From NCBI RefSeq assembly GCF_964019925.1, contig NZ_OZ026470.1:620001-684000 (forward strand): a DNA stretch of 64,000 nucleotides, written 5' to 3'. A model generated the notes under the pieces. That model was given only the letters and a program-made list of their open reading frames with translations, did no database searches and was not told the DNA's origin. Positions 1-11,150 of this stretch are shown here, in pieces. The stretch comes from Spiroplasma endosymbiont of Cantharis nigra. Lineage in GTDB: Bacteria > Bacillota_I > Bacilli_A > Mycoplasmatales > Mycoplasmataceae. Both the position numbers and the translations under genes were made by a program. Within the stretch, counting starts at the first letter, position 1, and every line of letters starts with the position of its first letter.

Positions 1-2137
1 TTAAATCAATTTTTTTATTTAGTTTTTCCTTAGCTAATTCTTGCTTCTTATTATTTTTTTCTATATCTTTTAAATTAATTTCACTTAATTTATCGTTTAA
101 AGATTCAAGATCACTTTCAAGTTTTGTAATTGCTTCTTTGTCAATTTCAGGTTTTGAGTTTAGTTTAATAATTTTATTTTCTATTTTTCTTATTTTATAA
201 TTAATAAAGAATTTACCTTGAGATGCAAAGTCTGTATTTAAAGCGAATAAATATGATTTATTTGCAATTAATTGAGAATTAATTATTAATTTGAATAGAA
301 TTACACCTACCAATATTGTAAATAATACTGTAAAGAATGACCCCATTGCTAACATTATTGCCATTGAAATAATTGCATTAGATGAGATTCAGAACATACA
401 CATTGATGGAATTAACAAAGCAACAACTAAATCTAATGCTATTCCAACATTTTCTTTAATAGAAATATTAAAACTAGTTTTTAATCCCCTTTGTTTTAGA
501 TAGTAACTCTCCTTCATATTTTCAAATAGAGAAGAGAAGATCTCAATATTTAGCCCAAGTAAAATAAACGAACAAATAATTGTTTCTGGTCCAACTGCCA
601 GATTGAATCATGATAATGACAATAAAGTCATTCCTATAATTGCTAATGTAATTATCATTGAGAAAAGACCAAGTAGTCTATAAAAGAATCCCATATAAAC
701 AATTAAACATAAAGCAATAATTAATATAAATACTAATGATGAAATTAACATTACTTGTGTTACTTTTCCATCAATAGTTGCAACAGAGTTAACTGTAAAA
801 ACAAATCCTTTACCAGAGGCGTTAAATAAAGAAGCACCAATTCTAGCCTTTGCTTCTGAATCAACTTTAGTTATTAAATTGTTTCCATCAATATATCCTT
901 TAGAAGCTTGCCCTTTTGATTCAGTAACATTTCCATTAAATAAGAAATAATTAGTTACTAAGTTATTAGCAAAAGTTTCATTAAAAAGGATTTGATTTGA
1001 AATAACAAAATTTAAAAGTACTGGATTTATTAAAGAAAATATTTCATTAACTTTATATTTTTCTGTTAATGTATTCGAAGAATCTCATAATTTTACATTC
1101 TTTGAATATCTTCCACCTGTTTCAAAATCTTTTGTTACAGCATTTGAATCATAAACATATTTTGAAGTTTCTGATAAATAGTTAAATGAATCTACAACCT
1201 CTAAGAATGAACTTGCATCTTTTAAAGATTCATTTGAACCATTTCTTCTACTCATCAATGATCCTCTATAAGTTGTACTAATTCCTGAAGATGTCTTTTC
1301 AGTTCATTGACCATAAAATAGGTCATATAAAACTTCTTTTACTTTTGTAGGAGTACTACTTGCATCATAGAAAGTTCTTAAAGGTTCAACAATAACTTTA
1401 AAGAATTCTTCAATTCTATCTTTTTTCTCACCTTTAATTAAATTGTAATAGTTTCTTATATCATTATAAAAACCATCAGCATCTAAAAGGATAAATAAAG
1501 GTAAAGTTCCTGCTTCACGAGTTTGTCCTTCAGCTCCTTCTTCTGTTTTAAATAATGCTTTAAAATTATCACCATTTAATGAATATGAAATTGCTGGGTT
1601 TTTTGAATTTGATTCATTAATGAAAGTTGAATTTGCTCCAGTAAAATATTCATTAATTCCTTTTCTTTCAAGTTTATTACTTTCATTTGTAATTTGTAAA
1701 TCATTAAATTTACCTTCTGTTGAATCTAATAAAACAATTCCACCATTTTTTTGGATTTGATTTTTAAAAATTGTTTCATTTTGATATGCATCTACTGGAG
1801 ATAAAACTTTTAAAAAGTTTTTACCAGCCTTTTCAATTATTATTTGATTATTTCCCATTGGATTTAAACGTTCATTTAGAGCTTTAGCCCCTTCTGTTGA
1901 ATCACCATTTGGTTGACCATTTATTGATTCTTTTTCATTTAAATTACCAACTGAAACAAGAGCTGAGTAATAACCTTTAAAGTCTGAACCCAACTTAATA
2001 TTTTCTGAGAATTTTAAATTAGAGAAAACTATCCCTAATACCAAAGAAGAAATAATTATTAATATAGCAAAAATCTTTAAAATTGGCTTTTTAGGCTTAT
2101 TGCTTATATTTTTTTCCTTGTTATTCAAGTTAACCAC
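1..2137 (-). CDS. secDF: Protein translocase subunit SecDF (C-terminus beyond the window)
   Basis: SecD/SecF assist the SecYEG channel in a late, proton-driven step of protein export. Visible here are an N-terminal membrane segment (about residues 19-39), then GSDFKGYYSALVSVG at the place of the canonical G-D-L-x-G-G element, a large extracellular region to about residue 450, and a block of several membrane segments with an RND-like turn (LGLNIEIFSSLFENMK). After that the protein continues into a Lys/Glu-rich stretch and runs off the window edge, where the SecF half is expected. The start is GTG overlapping the TAG stop of the upstream gene (TAGTGG), preceded by AGAAAGA. In-frame TGA codons are Trp. 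The family motif is degenerate but order, topology and the neighbouring ComN-like gene (as in Bacillus) support the call. Confidence 0.85.
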
Positions 2138-2412
2138 TATCTTTCTAAAATAATTTTTAAATCCATTTCAATTGAATTATTTTCATCTAAAATTGCACTA
2201 ACATTTAGATATTCAAATATTTTGTTAATTTTAATGTTCATAATAAAGAACGATAAATCATTTAAATCAACTATTTTATTATTCTTAAATACTACATCCT
2301 TTAAATAGCAGTATAAGTCTTTCAAAGTAATTCTACTAAATTCTTTCCTTATTTCTGTTAATTTTAGATCTAACATTTCATAAATAATTTTTTTAAGATT
2401 TTCCTCTTCCAT
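2137..2412 (-). CDS. ComN-like post-transcriptional regulator
   Basis: A 91-residue, mostly helical acidic/basic protein starting MEEENLKKIIYEMLDLKLTE. In Bacillus, comN (yrzD) encodes a small post-transcriptional regulator directly upstream of secDF. Size and position match that family; sequence identity I can judge only by eye. The start at 2412 is chosen because GGTGA lies just upstream; an upstream extension lacks a ribosome site. The stop TAG overlaps the GTG start of secDF, so the two are probably translationally coupled. Confidence 0.6.
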   Translation of the reverse strand: MEEENLKKIIYEMLDLKLTEIRKEFSRITLKDLYCYLKDVVFKNNKIVDLNDLSFFIMNIKINKIFEYLNVSAILDENNSIEMDLKIILER

Positions 2413-2488
2413 TAAATCACCACTATAATCATAATTATAAACAAAAAAACTAATAAATTTAATAAATTTACTAGTTTCTTTAAAAAAA

Positions 2489-4204
2489 TTAATCTTTTTT
2501 ATCCTTATTTTCTTGTTTTTTAGGATTTGGTTTCCTTCTTTGACTCTTTTTGTGTAATTTTTCATGTTCTTTTTGAGCTCTTACAATTGCAATTTGTCTA
2601 ATTTTTTCTAATTCAAGTTCATTCTTTTCAATTTTGGTTCTTATAATATCTCTGTCATCATTTTTTTTAATTTCATAGTTAAATAAGCCCCGTACACTTT
2701 TTGTTATAATTGCATTAATTTTAACTTGAGGATCAATCATAAAGATTTCTCTTTCAATTTTATCTCAATCCATAACTGACATTGCTACCATAATAACACT
2801 TCTATGAAGATAATTTCCATTAATTCTATTAATACTATCTCAATTTAAAATATCATTTTGGAATCCATTTTCCAATAACATTTTGTTAATTTTCTTTGGA
2901 TTATTTGTTGTTATCATATATGTTCTTACTGTATATTTTGGATAGAAAATATTAGTTGACATTCCTGCAAAAATTACAAGTGAAAAAGAAGCAAATAGTG
3001 ATGGTCCAAAAATAAATAAAAATTTAATATGTCATACTAATCCCTGATTTATATTTACTAAATCATCACCATAACCTTTTTTACAAACAAATTGAACTAA
3101 AAATTCATATTGATCCTTTGTAAGTGAAGCTGAGCCGTCAAATAAATTCATTGCAGATTCTATTGAAGTGTAATCATTAGAATAAATGATATTACTAAAT
3201 CAGGCTTCAAATACTGGATCTCATTGTAAATTATTATTATCACCCACTAATGCACCATTTTCAATTGCAAAATCTCACATTGATTTTAATAGATTATTAT
3301 CTTGATAATAACTACCACTTTGAAGAATGCTAATTTTTATATCAGAATTAATAAGAGACATAGGAATAATAATGGTATTCAAAATAATAACAATTGCTAA
3401 AATAATAAAATTAACTTTTCTATTTAGTGAACCAACTGGCTTGTTTGTTTTATTAGATAAAAAAACAGTTAAAAAATCCAAGCCTCCAGTCGAAGAACCA
3501 ATTTTATATACAATTGAATATGAAAACCCTAGTAAAAAACCACCCAATGCAGCAAAAATAAATAATCAAATACCAGTATTTCATGAACCTGGCATTGAGC
3601 CAATTAATTGATAATTTACAAGTAAATTAAATTCTCTTGGATTAATAAATGGAATATTTTGAATAATCTGGTCAAAACCAATTTGCATAATTATAAAAAT
3701 AAATGTTGTAAATGTAAATCTTTTTCCCAATTTAATGTATCCAAAAATAAAAAGAGGAATATTTATAGCAAAATAATAAATAAAGTAAAATGATGACTGT
3801 AATTGTACTTGATCTTGACTTGGAAAAGTTAAAGTTGCAAAAAAACGTGCAATTGCTCCTGCTCCTGCGGGGAAAAGACCTGCTCTTCCTGTTGGAGTAA
3901 TAAAGTAATCAAAAGTAATAGTTATTAACAAGGCAGCCAATATAATTTTAAAGAAATCTCTAATAAATTTAGTTCTAAAATATTCTTGAACAAGTAGTTT
4001 TTGTTCTCTTTTAGACATAATTTTGCTTTCGAGGTTACTTAAAAGTTCACCATCAATATTTCCTCCTCTATTTAATTCTTTTGCTAACTTATTAATTGAT
4101 TTTTTCTCTTCACTTGATTGGAATTTAACAACTTCTTCTTGCATAATTTCTTGAGTTGCTTCTTGAATATCTTCAATTATTTCGTTTAAATTATTCTTCT
4201 CCAT
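2489..4204 (-). CDS. YitT family membrane protein with C-terminal DUF2179 domain
   Basis: A 571-residue integral membrane protein. A soluble, Glu/Lys-rich N-terminus of about 85 residues precedes the first membrane helix (FFKIILAALLITITFDYFIT), followed by the Gly-rich YitT core (PTGRAGLFPAGAGAIARF) and a second Gly-rich segment (GGFLLGFSYSIVYKIGSSTGGLDF). A final helix leads into a cytosolic DUF2179-like domain (YTVRTYMITTNNPKKINKML...). The C-terminus is very Lys-rich. The molecular function of the family is unknown. ATG at 4204 is preferred over an upstream ATG because GGGAGGG sits at the right distance. It lies between the small unknown gene at 4253-4687 and comN. Confidence 0.8.
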
Positions 4205-4252
4205 TATTTTCCCTCCCAAGTCTTATAAAATTTTTTATTTAAAAAATAAATA

Positions 4253-4687
4253 TTATTTTCTTTTTTTTGCTTTATTTATTATACTTGATAAACCAAGTGA
4301 TTCTTTCTTTTTCTTTTGCCTCTCCAATATTAATTGACGTAATACATCTGAATCATACGCTGATTTTCCTTCTTTTTTTGCCTTTTCAATAATAAATTCT
4401 TCTTCTTCAACACTATTATTAATTCATTTTGATTTGCTAAATATATTATTCATTTGTCTTGCGTTTTTAATTATTGAATCTAAATTTTTTGCTTCACTAG
4501 TTTCTAAAGGCTTTATTTTTTTAATAATAGTTTTATTATCTATATCATTAGCAATATTTGGTATTTGGTATTTATTTGGCATTGGTTTATCATCAAACTT
4601 TATTAAAGATAAATCTAGTAAATTTTCTAAAATTTGGCTTACACTATCATTATCTTCAAAAAATGCTTTCTTTTTTTTATATGCCAT
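4253..4687 (-). CDS. Hypothetical lysine-rich protein
   Basis: A 144-residue hydrophilic protein (MAYKKKKAFFEDNDSVSQIL...). No membrane segment and no family motif I recognise; the C-terminal third is strongly basic (ERQKKKKESLGL). GGTGA precedes ATG 4687; two TGA-free halves join through one TGA-Trp codon. It is the first gene after the terminator at 4751-4776 and lies 48 bases upstream of the YitT-family gene, so it may start the yitT-comN-secDF transcript. Confidence 0.65.
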
Positions 4688-4750
4688 TAAATTCACCACT
4701 TGCCCTTACTAAAATAGTATATACTAAAATTCTTTATATTAAAAAATAAA

Positions 4751-4776
4751 AAAATCACTTTAAAAGTGATTTTTTT
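4751..4776 (-). terminator. Intrinsic terminator of the nucleosidase-like gene
   Basis: AAAATCACTTT pairs with AAAGTGATTTT around a minimal loop, with A and T runs on both sides, immediately after the stop codon of the minus-strand gene at 4788-6323. The flanking runs make it symmetrical. Confidence 0.8.
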
Positions 4777-4787
4777 ATTTTTTGTTA

Positions 4788-6323
4788 CTATGAGTTTTTT
4801 AAACGAACTGTAACTTTGAATGATCCAACTTTCAATGGGTCGTAATCATTTCTTGTAATATCAACAACTGTATAAGTTTTTTGATCTTTACTTGAGTATC
4901 CACCAAATACAACAGCTTGATTAGCTTTTGATTTAGTTTTAATAATAACTGGAAGTTTTGCAACTCCTTCTGCAGGAACTTTACAGTATACTATTATTTT
5001 TTCAAATGGAGATTCAACTTCTGCCAATTGTTCATTTAAGTATTTTGTAAATTCGTTTGCTACTAATTGAGATCCTTGTTTTGGAGCTTCAACAAATTCA
5101 TGAGTAACATTATGAGTAATGTAGAATGAAATTGGAGCATCTACTGCAACTAGTAAATGTTTTTTCAATACTGTAGCACCATCATATGTATATGCTGATT
5201 TATCTTGTGAACGATCAGCAATTGCTTTTGAAACCGCTCTTGCAACATCTTCAATTGAAACAATTTTAGTTGATTTAAGATCATATTTAGCTGATTTATT
5301 TCATAACAATTCATCATCATTTACATGAATATTTGTTAAGAACATCATTTTACGTAATCATTTTTTAGGAGCATTTTTTCATTCATCTTCTCCTAAAATA
5401 ATTTTACTTGGTCCTTCATCTTCTAATTTACTTTTTAAAACTTCAACAATATCAACAGCTTCAGGTTTAGCTGCTTTTTTATCAACTAACATCAATGATG
5501 GTCCTAAACCAGAAATAATTGATGTAACATCACTTTTGAAAAGTGATACTCATTCATCATGAGATAATTCAAATAATTCATGAATTACTTCTAATTCATC
5601 ATTTGTACTTTTTGTAAAGTCAATAATGTATTTTGATGATAATAAGTTAAATAATCTTGCCAATAAGTATTTTAAAGTATTAGCTGTTTCATAAATTTTA
5701 AACTTATGTAATGGGTCATTATCTCATGGTGATAATGCATTATTATACATAATTTTCATTGCAACAAAGTTAACACTTGATTTTTTAGCTATTTGAGCTA
5801 ATGCTCCAGCTTCTGAATCAATTACATCAATTGTTTGACCATATTTGTCAACCATTTCTTTAAATTGTTTTGAGTTATAAATTAACATATCAGCAGTACC
5901 AATAATACCATCTGAAACACCTAATTTAAAGTTTTTAACTTGTGTTACAAATTCTGTATTAAAAGTATATGCTTCTGGTTCATGTACGATTTGTCCATAT
6001 TTAATATCTTTGAATACTGTTAAATCAGCATCTCTATAAATAAATTTTGTAGCCATAACTGTATCTGTTGTATCAAATTTATCATTTGTTGATAAAGCTA
6101 AGTCGATATTTAAAACTGTTTCCAAAGTTGGATATTCTTCCATTAAATAAGTAATTGCCATTGCAGCATTTGCTTTTCCATAACCGATTGTTGCGATTAC
6201 AAAAAACTTCCCTCTGTATTTAAGATGTTGAATAACCATATTTCTTCATCAATATTTTTTTACAGTTTTAATACCATCACGATCTTTAACTGTAAAGTAA
6301 GCTGTTGAAATAATACCTATCAT
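4788..6323 (-). CDS. MTA/SAH-nucleosidase-like protein with extra C-terminal domain
   Basis: A 511-residue soluble protein. The N-terminal ~200 residues resemble the Pfs/MTAN nucleosidase fold: VIATIGYGKANAAMAITYLM (about 42-61) matches the Gly-Lys-x-Asn-Ala motif, NIDLALSTND matches the region of the phosphate/ribose loop, and VIDSEAGALAQIAKK (about 167-181) matches the D-M-E-A-A helix with Glu171 kept. However the N-terminal catalytic Glu of MTAN is not evident (MIGIISTAYFTVKD), and the Ser-Asp at the general-acid position reads Tyr-Asn (about 193-194). The last ~300 residues are not part of MTAN (normally ~230 residues total) and are unrecognised. Start ATG 6323 with AGAGGAG. It is transcribed alone, between two terminators. 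Confidence 0.6.
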
Positions 6324-6395
6324 TTCTAGTCTCCTCTTTTATTTTTCTCTATACCTTTATTTTTATGTATTTATAAACAAATAAAGATTAATTTA

Positions 6396-6401
6396 ATTAT
6401 A
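6396..6401 (-). promoter_or_regulatory. Promoter -10 box for the nucleosidase-like gene
   Basis: TATAAT on the minus strand, about 70 bases before the start codon at 6323; no good -35 box is visible, which is common in this group. Confidence 0.5.
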
Positions 6402-6403
6402 CT

Positions 6404-6430
6404 AAAAAGTTCCTAAAAACACTACTTTTT
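6404..6430 (-). terminator. Weak hairpin after lipoprotein gene
   Basis: AAAAAGT at 6404-6410 pairs with ACTTTTT at 6424-6430, just past the stop at 6434. The stem is all but GC-free, so this is only a possible terminator. Confidence 0.35.
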
Positions 6431-6433
6431 TTA

Positions 6434-8437
6434 TTAAAAAATTGAACTAATTTGAAATTTGTTACTTTTTAACATTTTAAGTTTAATAATATATTTTTTA
6501 TTTTCAACTTCAACCTGATATGAATAATTTTTTAAATCAGTAATACTTACATTTTTTTGATTCAAAATATCATCATTTATTTTTTTATTATATTTAGATT
6601 GTTCTTGTCTAAATTCTTCTCATAAACTATCACTTTGTTCATTTTCTTCATTTGTTATTCATGATGTTAGTTTTTTAATACCTTGTAGATTTGCAAATAA
6701 TGTCTGTAAATTAGTTTGAAATTTATAAAGGTTAACATCGCTTTTTTCATCATTTTTTAAGTCTAATAATTTTCTTAAATTTATTAATAATTCAGAAATA
6801 TTGGTAAAATCAATTTTAAATTCACCTTTAAAATCCTCATTATTAGTTATATTTCAAAAAACTTCTTTATATGTTAATTTTCTCCCTAAAAATGTTAAAT
6901 TAGTATTTTCTATAATATTTTTAATATTAATATCTTTTTCATTTTCTTCATTATTCAATACTAATAAAATTTTGTTAATAAATTTTCCACTATAAAGTTC
7001 ATTTCATAATGAATTTTTGTAAATTTCATCAATTTTTTTCAAACTTTTTAGCCTTTCTTTTAAAATCTCATCTTTGATAATGGGGCTAACTAATGAACTA
7101 TTCATAATATCAATAATTCCTTTAAAGTTTGAACCAGATACCAATGAATTGATTAACTCAATACATACACTTGCTAAGTTTATTCTATCAATTTTAAGTC
7201 ATTTTAAAAGTTTTGCAATTATTGGTGATAATCCTTCAGTTATATAAAAAGTTGGAAATATCGCATTCATTGAAGCTTGTAGCAAGGGATTTATTCCTTT
7301 TAGTTGAATTTTTTCATCTGCAATTACTCCCATATTTGGGATTCCTAACCTATTTGTTTTTAGTTTAGGATTTTCATAACTTTGAAATAATAAAGCCAAT
7401 ATTAATTTTAAACCGTCACCATTTTTATATGTACTTTCTAAAAATTCAAAAAAGCTTAAAAAGTTTATTTCATTTTTAGTAGCATCAACTTTTGCATTTC
7501 TAAATAGTTCAATTTGTTTGAAATAGTTCTTATTTCCATTAGATTCACTTTCCGTATAAATTGTTCCTACTCCATTTACAATATATACAATTAGAGTTCT
7601 TACAAATCTAACTATTTCAGAAATTGCAAGTAGATCAATTATTAAATCAAAACTAATTGATTTTTCATTATTAAAAATTGATTTAAGATTAATTGTTAAT
7701 TTAGTTATTGAGTTCAGAAATAATTGCCCCTCAACTTCATCTTTTGTTGGAATTTCTAGTTGATTTTTATTTCCAATAAGATAATCAATTGAGTTTGAAA
7801 AACCAATAATTGCTGAGTTTAAAGACTCTTGATTTGTAAAATCAGCATATGGCTCATTTGAAAAGGCATTTGAAAAGGCATCACTATTTTCCTTTGAAAG
7901 AATTTTGTCTAAATAACTAACTAAATAGTTATTACTTAAATTTACAATAAATGACGGAATTATTGTAAATAATTTAAATAGCAAAGCAATAATTTTACCA
8001 TTACCTAATAATTCCAATAAATTAGGAATTGTTACAAGAATTGTTTCAAGAGTTGCGCTATTTTGAGGTTTAATATTACCTTCAAAATTTATTGTTTCAG
8101 CAACTTTTAAATCATCCTTAAAAAGATTTTTATCAAAATAATATCTATATAGTTCATCAAATCTTGAGTAAGAATTTAAATCATCTCTAGTATAATTATC
8201 ATTTCCATATATATTTGATATATCTTTTATTCTTTTATTCTTTAATATACCATCCATTTGATAATCAAAATTATAGTTTTTTGTATCAGTTAAATAAATT
8301 GATTTACCAATTTGCTCAACTGCAGTTTGTAATGAAATATCATCTATTATTTTTTTATTTTTAGTACAAGAAACTACTAAAATAGCTGGTGAAACCACTA
8401 ATAAAGAAGATCCAAAAATAGCTAATAATTTTTTCAT
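6434..8437 (-). CDS. Large lipoprotein of unknown function
   Basis: A 667-residue predicted surface lipoprotein. The signal peptide MKKLLAIFGSSLLVVSPAIL ends in a lipobox VVSC (Cys about 24). The mature part is largely alpha-helical with many Leu/Ile/Asn residues and no enzymatic motif I can recognise; several repeated stretches of the type L-x-x-L-x-x-L suggest helical bundles. It resembles the large Asn/Lys-rich lipoproteins of Spiroplasma. It starts two bases after the stop of the SGNH lipase gene, whose end contains its AAAGGAG ribosome site, so the two are coupled. Confidence 0.8.
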
Positions 8438-8439
8438 AA

Positions 8440-9744
8440 TTATTTAAACTCCTTTAAAACAATCTCTTTTATCATTTCTGAAACATATTCATGAACCAGT
8501 CTAGTTGGGTGAACAACATCAGTGAAAAAATATGAAGTCATTATTTTATCTCTTTTTTTAAAGTCATTCCCCCATAGATTTTGGTCTAAGGGTTGTCCTA
8601 TAACCTTAACATCCAATTTAGTTTTGCTAAAAGTATTATTAATTTTAATTGTTTCAATATAATTTTTGAAGTTGACTTTTGAAAGTTCGTTAAAATTAAA
8701 AGTTTCTTTACCATTTATTTGTATTATATTTTTTTCGGCAAATGCTGCTCAAGTATTATATTCACTTTCAATTTCATTGCTAATAGTTTCGCCATATCCT
8801 TTTATAATATTTGGAAAATCATTTTCTCCTTCATATAGTGAAGTGTAAAATAAATTTCCAGAATAATAGCTATTAACTTCATTAACTAATTTATTGATTT
8901 TAATTTCATATTCTTTTCCAAGATCAATAATATCTTGTTTTTCTTCTCTATTGATATATCTAGGGATATTATCCATAATTGGAGGTCCCATAAATAAAAT
9001 GTTTTTTACACCATTATTTAAAAGTGTAAATAATGTTGCTTTAATACTTTTAATAGATTCATTCATATATTCTATTACAGCTTTGTCATTTTGACTATCT
9101 TGACTTTGAATTAAAGAAAACATATCGTTACCTCCAATTTCAAAAAAGACTAAATCATTTGCTCCAATTTTTTGTTGTTTAACTAAAGTTCTGGCTTGTT
9201 CTTCTGTACTAAAGTCATTAATAATAATTCCATTTACAAATTCTGATGATTTTCCAGCTGTTGCACCACCAACTGAGTAATTTTTACCATAACCTTCTTT
9301 TGGATTACTTAATTTTGAGAATTTATTGCTAGGTTTCATTGCTCCAAAATTTAATTTTTCAGATAATAGATAACCTGCAGTCTTTCCATTACTAAAAGCA
9401 CTATTATAAACACCTTCTTCTTCAAAGCCATATGCTCCTCCAAGTGTTAAATTGAAATCAACATATTGATCCAATGATGTATTTACTACAAATTTATCTT
9501 TAACATAAGTTGTTAAACCATTAACATCACTCAATGAGTCCCCTACTATAAAATAGTTGGTAAAACCAAAATGATCTTTTGGATTTGAACTTGTATCAAT
9601 AGTTTTACTTTTATCAATATCCAAACCAATTTTTAAAGGACTTGTCTTAATAGTACTTGGTTGCTTTGGCATACAAGAAACTGTTGAAGTTACTGTTGAA
9701 ATTGAAAACATAAATACAGTTAATAATGATAATAATTTTTTCAT
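8440..9744 (-). CDS. SGNH/GDSL-family lipase/esterase lipoprotein
   Basis: A 434-residue secreted hydrolase anchored by a lipid. Signal peptide and lipobox STVSC come first. The SGNH blocks follow in order: block I FIVGDSLSD with the nucleophile Ser (about residue 70), a Gly-rich segment GGATAG with the block II Gly, block III IGGNDMF with the oxyanion Asn, and block V DVVHPTRLVH with the catalytic Asp and His near the C-terminus. Members of the family hydrolyse lipids or acyl esters; for a wall-less parasite host lipids are a plausible substrate, which is inference. GGAAGG precedes ATG 9744. It sits between a two-helix membrane protein and a lipoprotein, with which it forms an operon. Confidence 0.85.
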
Positions 9745-9767
9745 ATTATTTTCCTTCCTTTATTTTT

Positions 9768-10664
9768 TTATCTTTCTCATTTCTTTTTTAAAATTATAAA
9801 CATACCTATTCCACCAGGAATAACTAAAATATTTAAAAATATTAATACAGCACTAAATCTTAAAAAAATTAAAGTTGCTGTAAAATTTGGGAACTTCAAG
9901 TCATCTACTGTCACATATCTTATATTTTGATTTTTACTTAAAGTTTTATCTACAAAAGGATTTGTTAATTTAAGTGCAAAATTAATAGAATCAATTTGAG
10001 TATTTAAAAATCATACCTTGTTATTTACAAGTTTTGTTCCAATAGAATGTTTAATTTTTATACCATTTAATCCTGGTCCACTATATCGCATTTGTTCATC
10101 ATAATCTTCTTGATTAAGAATTGTTTGTTGTTTCAAAGACATTTCATATGTATTTTTTGAAAAAATTTCTTTTAAACCACCACTTTTAAATATTCATTGA
10201 ATTCCGGTGTTGACAAAGCCAAAAGATTGAAATTCTTCAGCTACACTCTTATCAAATTCAATAAAATTTAATCCAATATCATATAAATCAATTTGCTCTT
10301 TATTTTCTACTTTTTTTGCTCAATATTTTTCATACCATTCATCAGAGTAGTTTGAATATTTTAAGTAGAACATTTGTTTTTCTTGTGAATCTTCAAAATT
10401 TATTGTTGATAATGCATCTGCTTTAAATGAAGATTTTATAACGTGTTCCATCATTTCTTGATATAAAGGATGATTTGGGTCAAAAACAAATTTATTTTTA
10501 GGCATTATTCTCTTGATTTGCTTTTCGACACTATTAATAAAAGTTAATGATTCAATACCCATTCCTGGGACTGTCATAATAATGGTTAATATTGGAAAGC
10601 AAGTTGTTAAAGATAAAATTAATATTAATAATATCTTGTTGGATTTATTTTTAATATTTTTCAT
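9768..10664 (-). CDS. Membrane protein with N- and C-terminal anchors
   Basis: A 298-residue protein with a hydrophobic N-terminal helix (ILLILILSLTTCFPILTIIM), an extracellular domain of about 220 residues and a second helix at the C-terminus ending in a short Lys/Arg tail. No family recognised. It contains a tyrosine-rich stretch (YSNYSDEWYEKYW) after residue 100. AAGGAG precedes ATG 10664. It is first in the cassette with the SGNH lipase (23 bases downstream) and the large lipoprotein, so a role in the same surface process is likely but unproven. Confidence 0.65.
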
Positions 10665-10761
10665 GCTTTTCTCCTTCCACTTACTTAAAGTATTATTTAG
10701 ATTTTATATTATTTTTTTAGATAAACTAAAAACATTTTATAAAAAAGGGCAAAAATAAGAA

Positions 10762-10787
10762 ATAAAACAGATTTTACTCTGTTTTAT
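10762..10787 (-). terminator. Intrinsic terminator ending the rdgB-to-PPC gene run
   Basis: ATAAAACAGA and TCTGTTTTAT form a perfect 10-bp stem around a 6-base loop; the stop codon of the PPC-domain gene lies inside the loop. Confidence 0.75.
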
Positions 10788-11136
10788 ATATTTCTAAAAT
10801 TATATTGAATGAATTTGCTACAACGCCACTAATTAATCTTCCTTGATGTCTTTCAAATTTATCATCAACAGAGCTAACCATTATTGTTGATTCACGATTA
10901 TCAATCATACCATTTAAATTTGTAACAGTAATAAGTCCCTCTTTTAATAATTTTGATAAGAAAAATGGATCAATTTGAGAAAGTACACCATACTCTAATC
11001 TTTTTAAATAACCATATCCAGTAATTTTGGCATCAATAAGTTTATATTCTCTTATTATATTTTGAATTTGTTGGTCAATATCTTCCCCATTCTCCAAAAA
11101 AATAACTAATAAATTTGATTTTTCTTTTACTAACAT
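10774..11136 (-). CDS. PPC/DUF296 domain protein
   Basis: A 120-residue single-domain protein of the PPC (plants and prokaryotes conserved, DUF296) family. Recognisable are the opening strand LLVIFLENGEDIDQQIQNII, the G-Y-G-x-L turn (ITGYGYLKRLEYGVL), GLITVTNLNGMI and the closing element HQGRLISGVVANSFNIILEI. PPC domains form trimers; plant forms are joined to AT-hooks, but the bacterial ones have no settled function. It is last in a run of same-strand genes, 14 bases after viaA. Confidence 0.7.
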   Translation of the reverse strand: MLVKEKSNLLVIFLENGEDIDQQIQNIIREYKLIDAKITGYGYLKRLEYGVLSQIDPFFLSKLLKEGLITVTNLNGMIDNRESTIMVSSVDDKFERHQGRLISGVVANSFNIILEIYKTE

Positions 11137-11150
11137 TATTATTTCCTTCC

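Noticed and set aside
1304-2137. Apparent premature stops (TGA) splitting most genes into fragments
   Set aside because: Under code 4 the fragments join into full-length family members with conserved Trp positions, so these are not pseudogenes or frameshifts.
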